From Alphaproteobacteria bacterium (GTDB lineage: Bacteria > Pseudomonadota > Alphaproteobacteria > TMED109), in assembly GCA_030828505.1 (NCBI GenBank), contig JAURCJ010000007.1, positions 1 through 64,000 of the forward strand: a DNA stretch of 64,000 nt, given 5' to 3'. The stretch's first letter is position 1; each line of letters opens with the position of its first letter. The notes under the pieces are model-generated. The model was not told where the DNA came from. It saw nothing but the letters and a program-made list of their open reading frames with translations, and did not search any database. This document shows, one piece after another, positions 54,495 through 63,445 of the stretch. The position numbers and the translations under genes were made by a program.

Positions 54495-55226
54495 TTAATT
54501 TTCTAATATACCAAGTCTTTTTGCTACTTCTTGGTAAGCTTCCTTCATATCTCCTAAGTCTTCTCTAAACCTGTCTTTATCTAATTTTTTGTTAGTGTTA
54601 TTATCCCATAGTCTAAAATTATCAGGGCTTAATTCATCTGCCAAAATTATTTCTAGGTTATCGTCTTTAAATAACCTTCCATACTCCAATTTAAAGTCTA
54701 CAAGTTTAATAGATATACTTGAAAATATACCTAAAAGAAAATCATTAACCCTAAGTGACATATTAAAAATATCTTCCAATTCATTAGAGTTAGCCCAATC
54801 AAATGCTGTAATATGTTCTTCTGAAATTAAAGGATCATTTAATTCATCAGACTTATAATAATATTCAACTATTGGCCTAGGAAGAGATTCTCCTTCCTTT
54901 AGTCCAAATCGTTTGCAAATAGAACCTGCCGCAATATTTCTTACCACTACTTCTATAGGTATTATATCCACTTTATGCACTAATTGTTCTCTCATATTTA
55001 TTCTTTTAATAAAATGAGTTGGTATGCCTATATCTTTGACTTTATCCATCAAAAAAGATGATATTCTGTTATTTAAAACACCTTTTCCATTAATAATAGC
55101 AAATTTTTTATTATTAAAAGCTGTAGCATCATCTTTAAAATACTGGATTATAGTATTAGGTTGTGTTCCCTGATAAAGAATTTTTGCTTTACCTTCATAA
55201 ATTACTTTTCTTTTATTTTTTGTCAT
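54495..55226 (-). CDS. purC: Phosphoribosylaminoimidazole-succinocarboxamide synthase
   Basis: The 243-residue SAICAR synthase has [11 protein letters not shown] at the start, [39 protein letters not shown] and [12 protein letters not shown]. It adds aspartate to CAIR. It begins the purC-S-Q-L set, 58 bases after the NRDE gene, and may read through from purB. Confidence 0.98.
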   Translation of the reverse strand: MTKNKRKVIYEGKAKILYQGTQPNTIIQYFKDDATAFNNKKFAIINGKGVLNNRISSFLMDKVKDIGIPTHFIKRINMREQLVHKVDIIPIEVVVRNIAAGSICKRFGLKEGESLPRPIVEYYYKSDELNDPLISEEHITAFDWANSNELEDIFNMSLRVNDFLLGIFSSISIKLVDFKLEYGRLFKDDNLEIILADELSPDNFRLWDNNTNKKLDKDRFREDLGDMKEAYQEVAKRLGILEN

Positions 55227-55284
55227 ATTAGCCTTTAATAATTATTAAATATTTATTATTTAGTAATACTAGAACAATGCTTCG

Positions 55285-56046
55285 CTAACAAGTATTGATA
55301 GCATAAAATTTATTTTTATCTGGAGAAGAATTATTAAATAAAAATATAGTATTATTATTTTTCTTTTTCATTACATCAGATGGTATTGCAATTATTGCAG
55401 ATGACATAGTTCCATAATTATTTATATATTTATTTTTTATATTCATTGCGGCCATAGGTTTATTATTAGGACAGTTAGTTTGAGATAAAAAATTTATCCA
55501 TTCCTCCCATTCTGATGTTTCAGGGTTTGGATTTTTTAAAGATTGAAATGTATCTTTATTATAAATATATCTATCAGATAATTTACTATTTATATCATGG
55601 CTATCTAAAAAATATTTTCCTTCTAATATTGGGTTTATAATTATTTTTTCTTTACCAATATTTTTTATCCAATAAGCACTATTGCTATTAGCTATAAATA
55701 AATTGAATGGTTTCCATTTTGAATTATCTATCGTTTTGAGATAAGCAAGTGCTTTGTTTATATCATTATTTTTTAAAACATTTATAATTATTTCGCCGCG
55801 ACTAAATTTATCATTACTAGGACCCAAACTATTTTTTCTATTAAGTATAGTTGCAACTAAACCTGTTTTGTTTATTCCTAGCCAACTTCCGCCTGCTGTT
55901 AAGTCTTTGCCAGCAATTATGTTAGGGTAGGCTGGCCAGTGTTTGCCAGGAGAAATCCATGGCCTATCTAGAATTTCATCTCTGTTTCCTGCTATAATAA
56001 GAGGCCATTTTTCTTTTGGTCTGAAAAGAATTAATAAAGTACACAT
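55285..56046 (-). CDS. NRDE/TANGO2-family protein
   Basis: The 253-residue protein starts MCTLLILFRP with Cys2 as the expected N-terminal residue, then AGNRDEILDRPW containing the NRDE motif, IAGKDLTAGGSWLGINKTGLVATILNRKN and SRGEII. The NRDE family includes human TANGO2; bacterial members are not characterised, although haem handling has been suggested. It lies between purB and purC on the same strand (6 bases after purB). Confidence 0.88.
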   Translation of the reverse strand: MCTLLILFRPKEKWPLIIAGNRDEILDRPWISPGKHWPAYPNIIAGKDLTAGGSWLGINKTGLVATILNRKNSLGPSNDKFSRGEIIINVLKNNDINKALAYLKTIDNSKWKPFNLFIANSNSAYWIKNIGKEKIIINPILEGKYFLDSHDINSKLSDRYIYNKDTFQSLKNPNPETSEWEEWINFLSQTNCPNNKPMAAMNIKNKYINNYGTMSSAIIAIPSDVMKKKNNNTIFLFNNSSPDKNKFYAINTC

Positions 56047-56052
56047 TTAAAA

Positions 56053-57351
56053 TTATTTTTTATTAAAAACTCTATCAAAAATATAAGGTACATTTTTGGT
56101 GTGTTTTTTAATATCGAATAGTTTCTCTATTTCATTTATATTTAGATATTTTTTAACATCTTTGTCATTAATTAAAAGCTCTTTAAAATCAGATTTATTA
56201 TTCCACACATCCATAGCTGATCTTTGAACTACTCTATATGCATTTTCTCTGCTCATACCTGCTTGAGTAAGCTCTAGCATTACGCCTTGACTAAAATGTA
56301 ATCCTCCAAGTTGATTTAAATTTTTTTTCATATTTTCAGGATATAATACAAGGTTTTCTATAACACTTGCTAAACGGTTAATAGCAAAGTCTAATGTTAC
56401 TGTCGCATCAGGTGCAATTACTCTTTCAACTGAAGAGTGAGATATATCTCTTTCATGCCACAAGGCTACATTTTCCTGAGAAGGAATAACTGCTGATCTT
56501 ACGAGTCTTGCCAATCCAGTTATATTTTCTGTCAATACAGGGTTTCTCTTATGAGGCATTGCAGAGCTACCTTTTTGTCCCTCACTAAATTTTTCTTCAG
56601 CTTCTCTTACTTCTGTCCTTTGTAAATGACGTATTTCAATAGAAACTCTTTCTAAACAGCTTGCTATTACTCCTAAAATAGAAAAAAACATTGCATGTCT
56701 ATCTCTAGGAGAAATTTGAGTAGAAATAGTTTCAGGTTGTAATTTCATTTTTTTTGCTACATACAGTTCAACTTTTGGGTCAATATTTGCAAAAGTTCCA
56801 ACCGCTCCAGAAATCTTACATGTAGATATTTCCTTACTGGCAAAAGACAATCTGTCCCTACATCTATTAAATTCAGCATAAGCTGAAGCAAATTTTAATC
56901 CCATAGTAGTCGGCTCAGCATGAATACCATGACTTCTGCCTATACAGACCATATTTTTACTTGATAGGGCTCTTTTTTTTAAGGCTTTTAATAATCTAGC
57001 AATACCTTTATCAAGAATTTTACTTGCTTTCATTAGTTGAATATTAAGACAAGTGTCTAATACATCGGAAGAAGTCATGCCTTGATGAATAAATCTAGCT
57101 TTTGGGCCAACATGTTCTGCGACATTTGTTAAAAATGCTATAACATCATGTTTCACTTCTTTTTCAATAGCATCAATTTTATCAATTTCAAATTTACCTT
57201 TTTTATCAATTTGTCTTGCTACACCTACGGGAATAACACCTAATTTTTCCTGAGCTTCACAAGCATATTTTTCAATATCTAGCCATATTTGAAATCTTGA
57301 TGTTGTATTCCAAATTTCTGTCATTTCAGGTCTACTGTATCTGGGTATCAT
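56053..57351 (-). CDS. purB: Adenylosuccinate lyase
   Basis: The 432-residue protein has IPRYSRPEMTEIW, IHQGMTSSDVLDTC, IGRSHGIHAEPTTMGLK with the catalytic His, and the fumarase-superfamily signature GSSAMPHKRNPVLTEN. It acts at two purine steps, SAICAR to AICAR and adenylosuccinate to AMP. It is the first gene of the long minus-strand purine run. Confidence 0.98.
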   Translation of the reverse strand: MIPRYSRPEMTEIWNTTSRFQIWLDIEKYACEAQEKLGVIPVGVARQIDKKGKFEIDKIDAIEKEVKHDVIAFLTNVAEHVGPKARFIHQGMTSSDVLDTCLNIQLMKASKILDKGIARLLKALKKRALSSKNMVCIGRSHGIHAEPTTMGLKFASAYAEFNRCRDRLSFASKEISTCKISGAVGTFANIDPKVELYVAKKMKLQPETISTQISPRDRHAMFFSILGVIASCLERVSIEIRHLQRTEVREAEEKFSEGQKGSSAMPHKRNPVLTENITGLARLVRSAVIPSQENVALWHERDISHSSVERVIAPDATVTLDFAINRLASVIENLVLYPENMKKNLNQLGGLHFSQGVMLELTQAGMSRENAYRVVQRSAMDVWNNKSDFKELLINDKDVKKYLNINEIEKLFDIKKHTKNVPYIFDRVFNKK

Positions 57352-57420
57352 ATTTTAAACCTTAAATTATATTAATATTATTAGAATTAATTATATTTAT
57401 ATATAATGATATTAATACGT

Positions 57421-57442
57421 ACAAATATATAATAATATTTGT
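57421..57442. promoter_or_regulatory. Inverted repeat between purB and mtnA
   Basis: ACAAATAT and ATATTTGT are perfect 8-base arms around ATAATA, in the 124-base divergent region of purB and mtnA. It could be an operator, but AT-rich chance palindromes are common here. Confidence 0.35.
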
Positions 57443-57475
57443 ATTATATTTGTTATATATATTTAAGGTTAATTT

Positions 57476-58546
57476 ATGCTTATTGATGGAATACTAAGAA
57501 AATCTATAGAGTCCCATTGTAATTATGAAGTAAAAATTATTAATCAAACATTACTGCCTCATAGATTAGAATTCATATCATTAGAAAGTTTTAATGACTG
57601 TTGTAAAGCAATTAAGGATATGTGGGTAAGAGGAGCTCCTTTGATAGGAGTAACTGCTGCATTTGGTATGTTTTTTGCAATAAAAGAAAACCCTAGTGAC
57701 GATAATATAGAATATTCTTTTAATAAACTATTAGCTACAAGACCTACAGCAGTAGATCTAAAATGGGCTTTAGAAAATATTATAATTATGATTGAAGGTG
57801 TCACTAAAAAAGAAAAAGCGGATTTAGTATGGCAATTTTCTCGTAATTTAGAAATCGATTCTATTAAACAATGTTCAAAGATAGGTGATTACGGTTTAGA
57901 AATTATTGAATCTAAATATAATAACAAAACTATAAATATTCTAACGCATTGTAATGCTGGATGGTTGGCTTGTGTGGATTGGGGAACTGCATTAGCACCA
58001 ATATATAAAGCTTATAATAAAGGATTAGATGTGCATGTTTGGGTTGATGAGACTAGACCAAGGTCTCAAGGGGCTGCGTTAACTGCTTGGGAATTAAGTA
58101 AACATGGAATTAAAAATACATTAATTGTTGATAATGCTGGTGGCCACTTAATGCAAAATGGTGAGGTTGATATGTGTATAGTAGGTTCTGATCGAACAGC
58201 TTCAAATGGAGATGTATGTAACAAAATTGGTACTTATATGAAAGCATTATGTGCATTTGATAATAATATCCCTTTTTATGTGGCTTTGCCTGAGTCAACT
58301 CTAGATTTTAGTTTAGATTCAGGAGTTAATAAAATTGAAATTGAAGAAAGGTCATCAGATGAAATTACTTCTATAAGAGGTATTGATCAGTCAGGTAAAT
58401 TAAGTAATGTTAAAATTACCCCAGATTTTGTTAAAAGCCATAACCCAGGGTTTGATGTTACACCAGCTAGATTGGTAACTAAATTAATAACTAATAAAGG
58501 AATATGTAATCCATCTACTAAAAGTATTAGAAAATTATTTAAATGA
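57476..58546 (+). CDS. mtnA: S-methyl-5-thioribose-1-phosphate isomerase
   Basis: The 356-residue protein is in the eIF2B-like family: IKDMWVRGAPLIGVTAAFG, catalytic Cys in ILTHCNAGWLACVDWGTALAPIY, DETRPRSQGAALTAWEL and GSDRTASNGDVCNKIGTY with the catalytic Asp. It isomerises methylthioribose 1-phosphate to methylthioribulose 1-phosphate. The next gene overlaps it by 4 bases and encodes an aldolase; no mtnC or mtnD is present. Confidence 0.95.
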   Translation: MLIDGILRKSIESHCNYEVKIINQTLLPHRLEFISLESFNDCCKAIKDMWVRGAPLIGVTAAFGMFFAIKENPSDDNIEYSFNKLLATRPTAVDLKWALENIIIMIEGVTKKEKADLVWQFSRNLEIDSIKQCSKIGDYGLEIIESKYNNKTINILTHCNAGWLACVDWGTALAPIYKAYNKGLDVHVWVDETRPRSQGAALTAWELSKHGIKNTLIVDNAGGHLMQNGEVDMCIVGSDRTASNGDVCNKIGTYMKALCAFDNNIPFYVALPESTLDFSLDSGVNKIEIEERSSDEITSIRGIDQSGKLSNVKITPDFVKSHNPGFDVTPARLVTKLITNKGICNPSTKSIRKLFK

Positions 58547-59187
58547 TAGAATTAAAAAAAAATATAATTAAATTTGCTCAGCATCTTAACACCACAAATT
58601 TATCTCCATTAAGATCTGGAAACTTATCAATAAGAGTACGTTTAAAAAATAAGACTGATGGTTTTTTAATTACACCTTCAGGCGTAAGGTATGAATTACT
58701 TTCTCCAAAAAATATAATATTTATATCGTTAAAAGGAGAATATGATAAGAAAGGATTAGAACCATCTTCTGAATGGAAATTTCATCAAGATATATATTTA
58801 AATAAAAAAGATTGTAATGCAATAGTTCACGCACATTCTGTAAATGCAGCAGCTTTATCTACTCATAGAATAAATATACCTGCATTTCATTATATGGTTG
58901 CAGTTGCAGGTGGAGAAAATATTAGATATGCAGATTATGAAACTTTTGGAACTAGAAAATTATCAATTAATATTATTAAAGCTTTAAAAAATAGGGATGC
59001 ATGTTTAATAGCAAATCATGGGCAAGTTTCTTGTGGAAGTTCATTAAGTGAAGCTTTTGAGCTTGCAGAGGAACTAGAAAATATTTGTAAACAATACCTA
59101 TTAGCCAGGCAGATAGGAAAACCAAAAATTTTGTCACCTAATCAAATGAAAAAAGTCTTATTGAAGTTTAAGAATTATAAAAAATAA
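58543..59187 (+). CDS. Class II aldolase, probable methylthioribulose-1-phosphate aldolase or MtnB-type dehydratase
   Basis: The 214-residue protein has the class II aldolase/adducin fold: RSGNLSIRV, ITPSGVRYE, PSSEWKFHQDIY, zinc ligands HAH in IVHAHSVNAAALS and His in LIANHGQVSCGSS. Translational coupling to mtnA shows its substrate is methylthioribulose 1-phosphate or an analogue. Two roles fit: MtnB dehydratase of the methionine salvage pathway, or the Ald2 aldolase of the DHAP shunt. The absence of mtnC/mtnD and the following oxidoreductase favour the aldolase. Confidence 0.82.
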   Translation: MIELKKNIIKFAQHLNTTNLSPLRSGNLSIRVRLKNKTDGFLITPSGVRYELLSPKNIIFISLKGEYDKKGLEPSSEWKFHQDIYLNKKDCNAIVHAHSVNAAALSTHRINIPAFHYMVAVAGGENIRYADYETFGTRKLSINIIKALKNRDACLIANHGQVSCGSSLSEAFELAEELENICKQYLLARQIGKPKILSPNQMKKVLLKFKNYKK

Positions 59188-59208
59188 ATTTATACAGTGG
59201 AGAGATTT

Positions 59209-60231
59209 ATGAGAACTTGGCAATTAAATAGTTTTAATATTGATGAGTTGGTTTTAAAAGATAGAGTAACACCAAAAATAGTTAATAAAAACGATGTTCT
59301 TATTCAAATGAAGTCAGCTAGTTTAAATTTTAGAGATTTAATTATGATTGATGGAGGATATGGAGCTACAGGGGGAAATATTCCTTTCATACCTATATCT
59401 GATGGTTCTGGTATTATTGAAGATGTAGGTAAGGATGTGTCTAATTTTAAAAAGGGAGATATTGTTATAATACCTTTTTTTAAAGAATGGGAATCAGGAG
59501 ATATAAATGAAAATACTTATTTATCGGCATTAGGAGGTAAAGAAGATGGAGTAATGCAAGAATATATGATTTATCCAGAAAATAAACTGGTAAAAGCACC
59601 TAATAAATGGAGTTGTAATGAAGCAGCAACATTACCTTGTGCTGCATTGACTGCATGGAGAACAATAGTAACTGAGGGAGGTGTTAATAATAAGTCTATA
59701 GTTTTAGTGCAAGGATTGGGTGGAGTATCAATTTTTGCAATTCAAATAGCAAAGCTATTTAATGCAAAGGTTATAGCCACTACTTCTAGTAATGAAAGAG
59801 TAGAATTAGCAAAAAATATTGGAGCAGATTATGTTATTAATTATAATGAAGATAAGGAATGGTGGAAAAAAGTTCTAGAAATAACGCAGAAAAAAGGTGT
59901 AGACATTATTGTTGAAGTTGGAGGAGCAGAAACTCTAGAGCAATCTATTAAATGTTCAAAAGTTGGCGCTTTAATAGGTATAATTGGAGTTTTATCTGGA
60001 GGTATAGCTAATTTGCCAATAGGAAGAGTAATATATAAGGCTTCAAGATTAATTGGAATTACATGCGGTAACAAAGATGAATTAAAAGATATGGTAAAAA
60101 AAATTAATGAATCTAATATGCGTCCTCTAATTGATTCTGCATTTTCTTTTGAAAATTTGCCTAATGCATTAAAGTATATGAAAATGGGAAAGCATTTAGG
60201 AAAAATAGTTATTGATTTTGAAAAGGTTTAG
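59209..60231 (+). CDS. Zinc-independent medium-chain alcohol dehydrogenase/quinone oxidoreductase
   Basis: The ATG at 59209 follows GTGGAGAG, so it is preferred to GTG 59197. The 340-residue MDR protein has SLNFRDLIMIDGGYG, ISDGSGIIEDVG, LPCAALTAWRTIV and the Rossmann motif VLVQGLGGVSIFAIQIAK. The catalytic Zn Cys of classical ADHs is replaced (LNFRD), so it is likely a zinc-independent reductase. In the operon with mtnA and the aldolase it could reduce methylthioacetaldehyde; this is an inference from position. Confidence 0.82.
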   Translation: MRTWQLNSFNIDELVLKDRVTPKIVNKNDVLIQMKSASLNFRDLIMIDGGYGATGGNIPFIPISDGSGIIEDVGKDVSNFKKGDIVIIPFFKEWESGDINENTYLSALGGKEDGVMQEYMIYPENKLVKAPNKWSCNEAATLPCAALTAWRTIVTEGGVNNKSIVLVQGLGGVSIFAIQIAKLFNAKVIATTSSNERVELAKNIGADYVINYNEDKEWWKKVLEITQKKGVDIIVEVGGAETLEQSIKCSKVGALIGIIGVLSGGIANLPIGRVIYKASRLIGITCGNKDELKDMVKKINESNMRPLIDSAFSFENLPNALKYMKMGKHLGKIVIDFEKV

Positions 60232-60233
60232 TT

Positions 60234-60962
60234 ATGCCAAAAATTTTAATTATAGAAGATGATCAAGTATGGATAGACCTTTTATTAGAAGAATTAGAAA
60301 ATACTATTAATAGGGCTTTAATAAAAAGTATTTTATATGATAATCAAAGTTATGAATTTTTTATAGAAAAGATTGGTCAATTTACTCCAGATTTAATTAT
60401 ATTTGATATTAATATGGGAAATAATCCAAAAGCAGGAATAAAACTAGCAAAGTATGTTAAAAAAGAATTTCCAAATTTAGTTTTTGTTTTTCTCACATCT
60501 CAAAAAAATGTTGATCCCTTAATCTTAGACAATGCAGCTTCTGTTGGAGCTGACGCAGTTTTTGATAAAAGTGATTTTATTAATGATATAGAAGTATTAG
60601 GAAAGTTTATTAAAAATTTAGTAAATAAAAATAATAATAATTTGGATATATTAAATGAACCACCTTTGGAAATAGACTATAAAGCGAGGTCAATTAAATT
60701 ACATGATATTGATATTTCTTTTACCAGAATGGAATTTGAAATAATTTCACACTTAGTAAATCATAAGAATCAAGTATTTTCAAAATTTCAACTTTATGAC
60801 CATGCTACTAATGATACAGTTCATGAAAATACATTTGAAAATACAATTGTTAGTCATATAAAAGCTATAAGAGATAAATTCAAGAAAATTGATAAGACAT
60901 TTAATCCTATAAAAACTGTTCAATCAATGGGATATAAATATGATTATAAACCTGATGTTTAG
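60234..60962 (+). CDS. OmpR-type response regulator
   Basis: The 242-residue protein has a receiver domain with acidic pocket Glu8, Asp9 and Asp10, phosphoacceptor Asp58 in LIIFDINMG, Thr/Ser in VFLTSQ and Lys in VFDKSD, then a winged-helix output domain (FTRMEFEIISHLVNHKNQVFSKFQLYDH, HENTFENTIVSHIKAIRDKFKK, TVQSMGYKY). The receiver is slightly atypical (FDINMGNNPKAG). It starts 2 bases after the oxidoreductase stop; its partner kinase lies at 62009 beyond a lipoprotein gene. Confidence 0.9.
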   Translation: MPKILIIEDDQVWIDLLLEELENTINRALIKSILYDNQSYEFFIEKIGQFTPDLIIFDINMGNNPKAGIKLAKYVKKEFPNLVFVFLTSQKNVDPLILDNAASVGADAVFDKSDFINDIEVLGKFIKNLVNKNNNNLDILNEPPLEIDYKARSIKLHDIDISFTRMEFEIISHLVNHKNQVFSKFQLYDHATNDTVHENTFENTIVSHIKAIRDKFKKIDKTFNPIKTVQSMGYKYDYKPDV

Positions 60963-61909
60963 TTTTTATTTATAAATAATTCTACTCTTCTATTCATTTT
61001 TTCTCTAACTCCATCTTTAGTGCTAATTTTTAGTTTGCTTTCTCCAAAGTAATAACTTGTAATATTTTGATCTTTTATACCTAACTGAATTAGAAATTTT
61101 TTAACTTCATTAGCCCTTAATTTTGATAGTAAAATGTTGTATTCTTCTGATCCTGATCTATCAGTATGACCTATTACTTCAATGATAAAATTATTTGAAA
61201 TATTCTTTTTTTCATGAAGATTTTGAAGAGTATTTTTATTTTCATTGTTTAATTTATATACATTATGATCAAAATAAATTTCAAATTTTATTTTTGAACT
61301 AATATCATCAATTTTTTTTATTTCTTTTATTAGTTTTGATTCTTCAATATCTTTTTCTTTAATAAATTTAGAATGCTTAGTATCTATATTTTTTACTACC
61401 TCATTATTATGAATGGTATCTTGGCCTAATATGTGCAATCCACTATTTAACATATCAAAACACTTTTTTATATGTTGTGTTTGCCAAGCTTCTTCCAATT
61501 GTTCTAACCAACAGTCATAACCAAGCTGCGTTCTAGCGCTTACATTAGGTAAATTAGAGGCCCTTTTTGATTTTAGAGCATCAATTAATTCTTTTCTTTT
61601 TTGTAGTGCTAAATTTCTATATTCTTCATCAATATCCCAATTGCTAATTAATTCTGGTTGAATATTAAGATTTTTTTTAGCTTGAATACCTTTTTTAGCA
61701 AAATAAGCTGCATCATATTCATCATGCATTTCATTCATTTCATACAGTGCAAATTCTAGATAATTATCTGATAGTGCTTGAGAAAATTGATTATTAGATT
61801 TAGGTGTAGCTTTTAGCTCTTCTATATTGTGATAAGCGCAACCATTTGTTATAAACACAATTAAAAATAGTAAATATAAATAATAATTATTCTTTAAATC
61901 ATTTATCAT
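60959..61909 (-). CDS. OmpA-domain lipoprotein
   Basis: The 316-residue protein has a lipoprotein signal with Cys24 (FITNGCAYHN), a helical N-terminal region of about 180 residues with repeated charged helices, and a C-terminal OmpA/peptidoglycan-binding domain (FEIYFDHNVYKL, VIGHTDRSGSEEYNILLSKLRANEVKKFL, REKMNRRVELFI). It should tether the outer membrane to the cell wall. It is oriented against both flanking two-component genes and overlaps the regulator's stop by 4 bases. Confidence 0.85.
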   Translation of the reverse strand: MINDLKNNYYLYLLFLIVFITNGCAYHNIEELKATPKSNNQFSQALSDNYLEFALYEMNEMHDEYDAAYFAKKGIQAKKNLNIQPELISNWDIDEEYRNLALQKRKELIDALKSKRASNLPNVSARTQLGYDCWLEQLEEAWQTQHIKKCFDMLNSGLHILGQDTIHNNEVVKNIDTKHSKFIKEKDIEESKLIKEIKKIDDISSKIKFEIYFDHNVYKLNNENKNTLQNLHEKKNISNNFIIEVIGHTDRSGSEEYNILLSKLRANEVKKFLIQLGIKDQNITSYYFGESKLKISTKDGVREKMNRRVELFINKN

Positions 61910-62008
61910 ATAACCTCCTTTATTATTAATGTAGTTAATTTAATATACGCTTATTAAGATTATATTTTTTTATTATGAAGATTTTATGAAGAAACTTTAT
62001 GGTGTCAT

Positions 62009-63412
62009 ATGAATTTTGCAAAAATAAAAGTTTTGTTAATACTAATTATATCAATAATTATACTTATTTTTGGTATTATTTTTTCGATATTTTTAAGTTC
62101 TTTTTATTTAAGTCCTTTAGGCAATAATTATGCTGAAAAAGAACTAAATCAGGTAGAAAAAATAATTTTGTATGATTATCCCATTTTAAAAGAGATTTTT
62201 TTAGATTTTCATATTTCTAAAGATGAGAAAAAATCTATTGATAATCTAAATGTTGTAAAAAATATTTCGGGAAATATAAAATTTATTATTCAAGAAAGAG
62301 ATAGAAAAGTCCTATATACAAAAGGTAGTATCACTAACTCTCAAATAGACAATAATAGTTTTTTAATTTCTATCGGTAAATTAAGTATAGATTTTGCAGC
62401 TTTTTTTAAAAAAATATTTTTTTATAAAATTAATAATGATTGTGATGATTATTTAAAAAACCCTTATACAGTTTTTCAAGATAAAATAGAGGTTTATGAA
62501 ATACAGTGCTCTTTTAACTTAAATAAAAGTATGATGAGAATATATAAAGGAGAAAATAGTAATTCTTCTTATATAATATCAAAAAGTATACCTTTATATA
62601 TAAATAATAAAGTAGCTGCTGTGATATATATATCTTCTGAAGCTAAAAGTTTAGAAGAAGAATTGGGTATAATACTTTTATCTATATTGGCTCCAGTTCT
62701 ATTTAGTATATTTTTAGTATCTTTTTTTATAATTTATTTACAAAGTTATCTAAGAGTTAAAATTAACAGTAATTGGATTAATGCAAAAAACATTGCTCAT
62801 AATTTAAAAAATAAAACTAATGCTATTAGATATTATAATTCTAAGCAATTTGAAAATATTGAATTGTATAAAATTAATGCTAAAAAAATTGATAATGTTA
62901 TATCTAATTTAGATGAATTTATAGAAACTTCATTAAAGACAGCAAAAAAATCACATTATGAAACTTTTAATAAGCGTGAAAATGATTATACATCAGTCTT
63001 AACAATAATTGATTTATTAAAACAAATATATATATCAAAAAACATTATATTTGATTTAGACATTGATAGAGATACAAAATTAGCAATTAAAGGAAATAAA
63101 GATAAACTAATTGAAGCTATTTCAGCGGTAATTGATAATAGTTTATATTGGAATATAGGTAATAATAATATTGTAATTAATATTGTTACAAATAATAATT
63201 TATTAGATATTATAGTGAGAGATCGTGGTCCAGGCATATTAGAGAAAGAAAAAAATAAAATTTTTTTAAAAGACTTTAGTAAATCAAATGGAAATGGAAT
63301 AGGTTTATATATTGCAAAAAATATTGTAGTTTCATATGGAGGAGATCTATACCCTATTGATAGAGAAGGTGGTGGGTTAGATATGGTTTTTAAATTTCAG
63401 CTTTTAAAGTAA
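62009..63412 (+). CDS. Membrane sensor histidine kinase
   Basis: The 467-residue protein has a membrane segment near 7-30, a periplasmic sensor domain with four Cys or so, a second segment near 222-246, then a cytoplasmic kinase. The H-box is AHNLKNKTNAIRY with His264, the N-box is SAVIDNSLYW, and the G boxes are VRDRGPGIL and NGNGIGLYIAKNIVV. The H-box (HNLKNK rather than HELRTP) is unusual. The response regulator at 60234 is the obvious partner. Confidence 0.88.
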   Translation: MNFAKIKVLLILIISIIILIFGIIFSIFLSSFYLSPLGNNYAEKELNQVEKIILYDYPILKEIFLDFHISKDEKKSIDNLNVVKNISGNIKFIIQERDRKVLYTKGSITNSQIDNNSFLISIGKLSIDFAAFFKKIFFYKINNDCDDYLKNPYTVFQDKIEVYEIQCSFNLNKSMMRIYKGENSNSSYIISKSIPLYINNKVAAVIYISSEAKSLEEELGIILLSILAPVLFSIFLVSFFIIYLQSYLRVKINSNWINAKNIAHNLKNKTNAIRYYNSKQFENIELYKINAKKIDNVISNLDEFIETSLKTAKKSHYETFNKRENDYTSVLTIIDLLKQIYISKNIIFDLDIDRDTKLAIKGNKDKLIEAISAVIDNSLYWNIGNNNIVINIVTNNNLLDIIVRDRGPGILEKEKNKIFLKDFSKSNGNGIGLYIAKNIVVSYGGDLYPIDREGGGLDMVFKFQLLK

Positions 63413-63445
63413 GTTTCCACGATTTTAATTATAAGTTAATAAGTT

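Noticed and set aside
57360-57475. SAM riboswitch upstream of mtnA
   Set aside because: The leader is extremely AT-rich and shows only a short inverted repeat, with none of the conserved SAM-I or SAM-II blocks.
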